A DNA stretch of 9,455 nt. Origin: Clostridiales bacterium (lineage in GTDB: Bacteria; Bacillota; Clostridia; Lachnospirales; Lachnospiraceae). The notes under the pieces are model-generated. The model had not been told where the DNA came from. It saw only the letters and a program-made list of their open reading frames with translations, and did no database searches. The stretch spans positions 1-9,455 of the forward strand of contig JAHZHF010000104.1 in the NCBI GenBank assembly GCA_019420405.1, in the 5' to 3' direction. The translations under genes were made by a program, and so were the position numbers. Below, in pieces: positions 6,175 to 9,455 of the stretch; the stretch's first letter is position 1, and every line of letters begins with the position of its first letter.

Positions 6175-7577
6175 TGAAGACAAGAAAGGGATACAAAGTA
6201 TATCCGCTTACAGTAGCGCAGAAGTTTCACCTGTACTATCTTCCGCACTGCCCCAGCGCGGCGGTCTTAAATATCGGAACCAGCCTGACCATTGAGGTGG
6301 AAATCGACTGGGACGTATTGAAGCAGTCGATCAATAAGGCGTATGAGAGAAGTGAAGCCATGCGGGTTCGTCTGGCGAAAGATAAGGAAGGAAACTACTA
6401 TCAGTATGTGGTAAAGCATGAAGACCAGGACATTGAGTTCGTTGATTTCACAGGGAAGACGATGGAAGAGGCGGAAGCTGTCCTGACGGAGTGGACGAGA
6501 GTTCCGTTTAAGATGGAGGACACTCAGCTCACGAGAGTAGTGATGATTAAAATGCCGGATGGATTCAGCGGCGTATATTTCCTGGGGCACCATATGATCG
6601 TGGACGCCCAGTCGCTGATTGCATTTCTCAAGGACATTATCGAGCTTTACTGTAATGCCAAATACGAGGGAGTTCCGTATCCGAAGGATATGTGTTCTTA
6701 CATCGAGCAGATCCAGAAAGATCTGGCTTATGAGGCGGGCAGCAGGGCCCAGAAGAGAGACCGCGAGTTCTTTGAGAAAGAGATCGGCAGTTCAGAGCCG
6801 ATTTTCAACGGGCTTAAGGGAACTGACAAGCTGGAAGCAGCCAGAGAGATGTTCCGGAATCCGGAACTGAGAACCGCGTTCAGCGCCTCCGACAGCACGG
6901 AGTCCGCGCTGGATATCTTCCACCTGGAAGGAGAGCCGACGCAGAGACTGATGGATTTCTGCGAGAAGTACCATGTATCCCTTGCCTGTCTTCTGCTCAT
7001 GGGACTTCGCACCTATTTCCAGAAGATGAACGGAAATGACGACGTATCCATCAACAACGCCATTGCAAGGCGCGCGACCCTTAAAGAGAAGAAGTCCGGA
7101 GGCACAAGGATTCATTCCTTCCCGTTCCGCACGATCTTCCCGGAGAGTATGAAGTTTATCGACGCGGTGTACGCGATCCGCGACAAGCAGAACGAGATCT
7201 TCCGCCATGCAAACTACGATCCGACAGAGTATTTCGCAGTGCGCTCCAAAATGTATCCGCAGCCCCATGCGGGACTTACATATGAGCCGATGTCCCTGAC
7301 TTACCAGCCGCTGACTCTGAAAGAGAAGGGACTTGACCAGCTCGGGGATATCCGTTATAAGACGAAATGGTATCCTAATGGCACATGCCCGCAGGGAATG
7401 TACCTGACTGTGATGCACCGCCCGGAGGACAACGGACTGGACTTCAATTTTGAGCACCAGGTGAAGGCCGTATCGCGGGAAGAGCTGGAGTACCTGTATT
7501 ACTATCTGTGCAGGATCATGTTCAAGGGAGCGGAGAACCCGGATCTGACCATCGGGGAAATCATAAAGCTTGTTTAG
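6171..7577 (+). CDS. Stand-alone condensation-type acyltransferase (HHxxxD)
   Basis: The 468-residue protein fits the chloramphenicol acetyltransferase/condensation superfamily, which also includes alcohol acetyltransferases and Pap-type acyltransferases. The motif GHHMIVDAQSL carries H140, H141 and D145, with H141 the expected catalytic base. Alanine follows the aspartate where NRPS condensation domains usually have glycine, and no clear DFGWG motif is seen; DFNFEH at 424-429 is the nearest equivalent. The length suits one full two-lobed domain with no adenylation or carrier domain attached. Known relatives transfer an acyl group from a carrier protein or CoA to an amine or alcohol. The discrete ACP and ligase downstream suggest an acyl-ACP donor; the acceptor is unknown. 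AGGAGG at 6156-6161 supports the first of two tandem ATGs, which overlaps the hydrolase stop. Confidence 0.82.
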   Translation: MMKTRKGYKVYPLTVAQKFHLYYLPHCPSAAVLNIGTSLTIEVEIDWDVLKQSINKAYERSEAMRVRLAKDKEGNYYQYVVKHEDQDIEFVDFTGKTMEEAEAVLTEWTRVPFKMEDTQLTRVVMIKMPDGFSGVYFLGHHMIVDAQSLIAFLKDIIELYCNAKYEGVPYPKDMCSYIEQIQKDLAYEAGSRAQKRDREFFEKEIGSSEPIFNGLKGTDKLEAAREMFRNPELRTAFSASDSTESALDIFHLEGEPTQRLMDFCEKYHVSLACLLLMGLRTYFQKMNGNDDVSINNAIARRATLKEKKSGGTRIHSFPFRTIFPESMKFIDAVYAIRDKQNEIFRHANYDPTEYFAVRSKMYPQPHAGLTYEPMSLTYQPLTLKEKGLDQLGDIRYKTKWYPNGTCPQGMYLTVMHRPEDNGLDFNFEHQVKAVSREELEYLYYYLCRIMFKGAENPDLTIGEIIKLV

Positions 7578-7618
7578 AGCGGCGGTTCAGCCATGGAGAT
7601 GAATCGCTGGTGTTTAGA
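7571..7618. repeat. 8-bp direct repeat flanking a 32-bp hairpin insert
   Basis: TGTTTAGA occurs at 7571-7578, containing the condensation gene's TAG stop, and again at 7611-7618. The 32 bp between can fold as a 10-bp stem (7580-7589 with 7600-7609, two G-T pairs) around a 10-nt loop. There is no T-tract, so it is not a standard terminator. The segment includes GTTCAGCCAT, a 10-base match to the inner side of the 119-bp element's right end in reverse complement. It may be a relic of a related insertion, or an RNA processing or stability hairpin between two operon genes. Confidence 0.4.
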
Positions 7619-7638
7619 AAATAAGAAGGAGAATAGCT

Positions 7639-7863
7639 ATGTTTGAGAAATTAGTAGATATTATCTGTAATTATGTGGAGGTTGAGCCGGAGAATGTTCA
7701 TCCGGAGTCAAGATTTATGGAAGATCTCGGGTTTACCTCTTTTGACTTCATGAGTATGCTGGGAGAGATCGAGGACGAATTCGATGTGGAAGTAGAGCAG
7801 GAAAAGGCCGCGGATATCCGTACAGTTCAGGAAGCGGTTGAGTATCTTGAGACACTGGTGTAA
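7639..7863 (+). CDS. Discrete acyl carrier protein
   Basis: The 74-residue acidic protein is a free-standing ACP/PCP-like carrier. The phosphopantetheine site lies in EDLGFTSFDFMSML, with S34 at the start of helix II. The usual DSL is replaced by TSF, as in a number of specialised carriers, while the preceding DLG and following acidic helix (EIEDEFDVEV) are kept. It should be modified by a phosphopantetheinyl transferase, which is not encoded in the window. AAGGAG at 7626-7631 gives 7-nt spacing. It sits between the condensation enzyme and the AMP-ligase, 12 nt ahead of the latter, so it most likely carries the acyl group activated by that ligase. With no fatty acid synthase gene nearby, it is unlikely to be the housekeeping acpP. 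Confidence 0.9.
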   Translation: MFEKLVDIICNYVEVEPENVHPESRFMEDLGFTSFDFMSMLGEIEDEFDVEVEQEKAADIRTVQEAVEYLETLV

Positions 7864-7875
7864 TAGGAGGAGAAT

Positions 7876-9384
7876 ATGCTTTGCAGCACTGTCCGCGAGA
7901 TCCTGGCCGGAACTGAGAAGAAGTACGGCCCGGAGGAAGCGATTCGATATAAAATCAGTAAAAATGAAACAGAATCAAAGACTTACACCCAGCTTAAGGA
8001 GGACAGCGAGAGCTTTTCCTGCCTTTTAAGAGATCTGGGCGAACAGGGAAGTCATATCGCCGTGATCGGGATGACGTCCTATGCGTGGCTTGTGACCTAT
8101 TTTGGAACGGTCAACAGCAGCAGTGTCATCGTGCCGCTGGATGTGAATCTCCCGGCGGAGGATGTGTGCGAGCTGATCGGCCGGTCGGATTCTACCGTGC
8201 TCGTTTATGACGAGGTGCGGAAGGACGTGGCGGCCATTGCGAAGGAACGCTGTCCCCAGCTTAAGACAATGATCTCCATGCAGAAGGAGGCGCATGACGA
8301 TCAGGCATACGCTTTCTGGAAGCTTCTGGAAGAGCACAGGGGGAGCTTTGAACATGTTCCCCAGCCGGATGAGCTCTGTACGATTATGTTCACATCCGGG
8401 ACGACGGGGAAGAGCAAGGGGGTTATGCTCACGCACCGGAATGTGGCGGAGAATGCGACCTGCCTGGATATGAAGATCCCGGAGCGGATCGTGATCATGA
8501 CCGTGCTGCCGATCCATCACGCATACTGTCTGAGTATGGATATCTTAAAGGGCATGTCTCTGGGCGCGGTGATCTGCATCAACGACTCCCTGATGCGCGT
8601 GGCGAAAAATATCAAGCTCTTTAAGCCGGAGATGATCCTGATGGTGCCTCTGATGATCGAGACGATGGCGAAGAAGCTGGAGGAAGCCTCCCTTCTCCCG
8701 GCGAAGATCGTGAAAAACCAGGTGTTCGGGAAGCAGTTCCATACGATCTGCAGCGGCGGGGCTTACCTCGATCCGGCCTATATCGATCTGTTCAAAAAAT
8801 ATGATATCACGATCCAGCAGGGCTACGGCATGACCGAATGCGCCCCTGTAATCAGCACTACACAGAGATGGAATATCCGCAAGGAGGCAGTGGGACAGCT
8901 TCTGCCGAATTGCGAGGCGAAGACAGTGGACGGAGAACTCTGGGTGAAAGGCAGCAGCGTCATGCAGGGATATTATAAGATGCCTGAGGAGACTGCGGAG
9001 ACCCTGGAGGACGGCTGGCTTAAGACCGGGGATCTGGGATATGTGGACGAGGAAGGATTCGTCTATCTGACCGGAAGAAAGAAAAACCTTATCATCACGA
9101 AAAACGGAGAGAACGTATCTCCCGAAGAGCTGGAGAACGCCCTGAGCACAAACCGGCTCGTGGGAGAGGTGCTTGTCCGCGAAAAGGGCGGAGTGATCGA
9201 GGCCGAGATCTATCCGGATCAGGACTTTGTGAAGAAAAAAAGGATCAAAGACGTGAGGGAAAAGCTTCAGGAAGTGATCGACGAGTATAACCGCGGCGCG
9301 GCTCCCCAGAAGAAGATCTACAGCCTGGTTGTCAGAGAGACAGAGTTCGAGAAAACGACGACGCGGAAAATCAAAAGGTTTTAG
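7876..9384 (+). CDS. AMP-dependent acyl-CoA/acyl-ACP ligase
   Basis: The 502-residue protein has the full ANL-superfamily set. The phosphate-binding loop is MFTSGTTGKSKGVML (171-185), the A5 motif is QGYGMTECAP (315-324), and A7-A8 reads TGDLGYVDEEG with D386, then LTGRKKNLI with R401. The C-terminal TTTRKIKR carries the likely catalytic lysine K498. It should adenylate a carboxylic acid and transfer it to a thiol. The RKIKR ending, with Arg where many acyl-CoA synthetases have Gly, and the overall form point to fatty-acid ligases rather than amino-acid adenylation domains. The adjacent ACP makes acyl-ACP formation plausible, though CoA is not excluded. AGGAGG at 7865-7870 lies 5 nt before the ATG. 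This is the last operon gene in view; its stop overlaps a repeat, and no terminator is seen in the remaining 71 bp. Confidence 0.9.
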   Translation: MLCSTVREILAGTEKKYGPEEAIRYKISKNETESKTYTQLKEDSESFSCLLRDLGEQGSHIAVIGMTSYAWLVTYFGTVNSSSVIVPLDVNLPAEDVCELIGRSDSTVLVYDEVRKDVAAIAKERCPQLKTMISMQKEAHDDQAYAFWKLLEEHRGSFEHVPQPDELCTIMFTSGTTGKSKGVMLTHRNVAENATCLDMKIPERIVIMTVLPIHHAYCLSMDILKGMSLGAVICINDSLMRVAKNIKLFKPEMILMVPLMIETMAKKLEEASLLPAKIVKNQVFGKQFHTICSGGAYLDPAYIDLFKKYDITIQQGYGMTECAPVISTTQRWNIRKEAVGQLLPNCEAKTVDGELWVKGSSVMQGYYKMPEETAETLEDGWLKTGDLGYVDEEGFVYLTGRKKNLIITKNGENVSPEELENALSTNRLVGEVLVREKGGVIEAEIYPDQDFVKKKRIKDVREKLQEVIDEYNRGAAPQKKIYSLVVRETEFEKTTTRKIKRF

Positions 9385-9412
9385 TAACAGTTCAGCTATA
9401 TAGTTCACTAAC
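9384..9412. repeat. Partial dispersed repeat immediately after the operon
   Basis: GTAACAGTTCAGCT at 9384-9397 matches the terminal repeat of the 119-bp element (reverse complement of 4648-4661) at 13 of 14 positions. Bases 9390-9412 also match the reverse complement of 120-142 at 21 of 23. TAACAG at 9385-9390 faces CTGTTA at 9418-9423 as a short inverted repeat. The first base is the last base of the ligase stop codon. The remainder may lie beyond the window, so the element's limits are unknown. Confidence 0.5.
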
Positions 9413-9455
9413 ATTTTCTGTTAAATGCGTCCGGAATCAGAGCAGATATTGTATA

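Noticed and set aside
4865..9384. A modular NRPS or polyketide cluster
   Set aside because: Only one condensation-type protein, one carrier and one acyl ligase are present, all separate; there is no ketosynthase, thiolation array or amino-acid adenylation domain.
1..9455. CRISPR arrays, tRNA or rRNA genes
   Set aside because: No regularly spaced direct repeats and no cloverleaf or rRNA-like sequence were found by eye on either strand.

Overview
The window looks like chromosomal DNA from a low-to-mid-GC Firmicute, most likely a Lachnospiraceae-type gut Clostridium. This rests on strong AGGAGG ribosome binding sites, ATG starts, moderate GC, a two-HKD cardiolipin synthase, a trigger-factor-like lipoprotein and a LacX-like aldose epimerase. 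The assignment is by style and protein character, not by a database match.

Layout. Positions 1-307 hold a possible fragment of a leftward gene (1-90), a short repeat and a candidate promoter. Three rightward housekeeping-type genes follow: cardiolipin synthase (308-1783), a lipoprotein with an FKBP domain plus a trigger-factor C-terminal region (1868-2938), and an aldose 1-epimerase family protein (3006-3878). A leftward TetR-family regulator (3892-4503) ends 13 bp from the epimerase stop. The 361-bp region 4504-4864 separates tetR from a rightward operon. It contains a 119-bp MITE-like element with an exact 8-bp target duplication, a candidate tetR promoter, a candidate operon promoter, and two matching partly palindromic operator-like sites plus a half-site.

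The main item is the compact rightward operon 4865-9384: SCP2-like lipid-binding protein, N-terminally anchored alpha/beta hydrolase, stand-alone condensation-type acyltransferase (HHxxxD), discrete acyl carrier protein, and AMP-dependent acyl ligase. The gaps are short (23 nt, a 4-nt overlap, 61 nt, 12 nt). There is no ketosynthase, no multidomain NRPS and no phosphopantetheinyl transferase in the window. The simplest reading is that the ligase activates a carboxylic acid and loads it on the ACP, and the condensation-type enzyme moves the acyl group to an unknown alcohol or amine. The SCP2 protein may hold a hydrophobic substrate or product, the hydrolase may edit or release it, and the divergent TetR probably controls the set. 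The product is unknown; this is the best candidate for an undescribed system here.

A second theme is small repeats sharing a GCTGAAC core: the MITE at 4543-4661, a 13/14 match to its end right after the operon (9384-9397), a 21/23 inverted pair at 120-142 and 9390-9412, and a 32-bp hairpin insert between the condensation and ACP genes that shares 10 bp with the MITE end. The MITE lies between the likely tetR promoter and the tetR start codon, so it may affect repressor expression.
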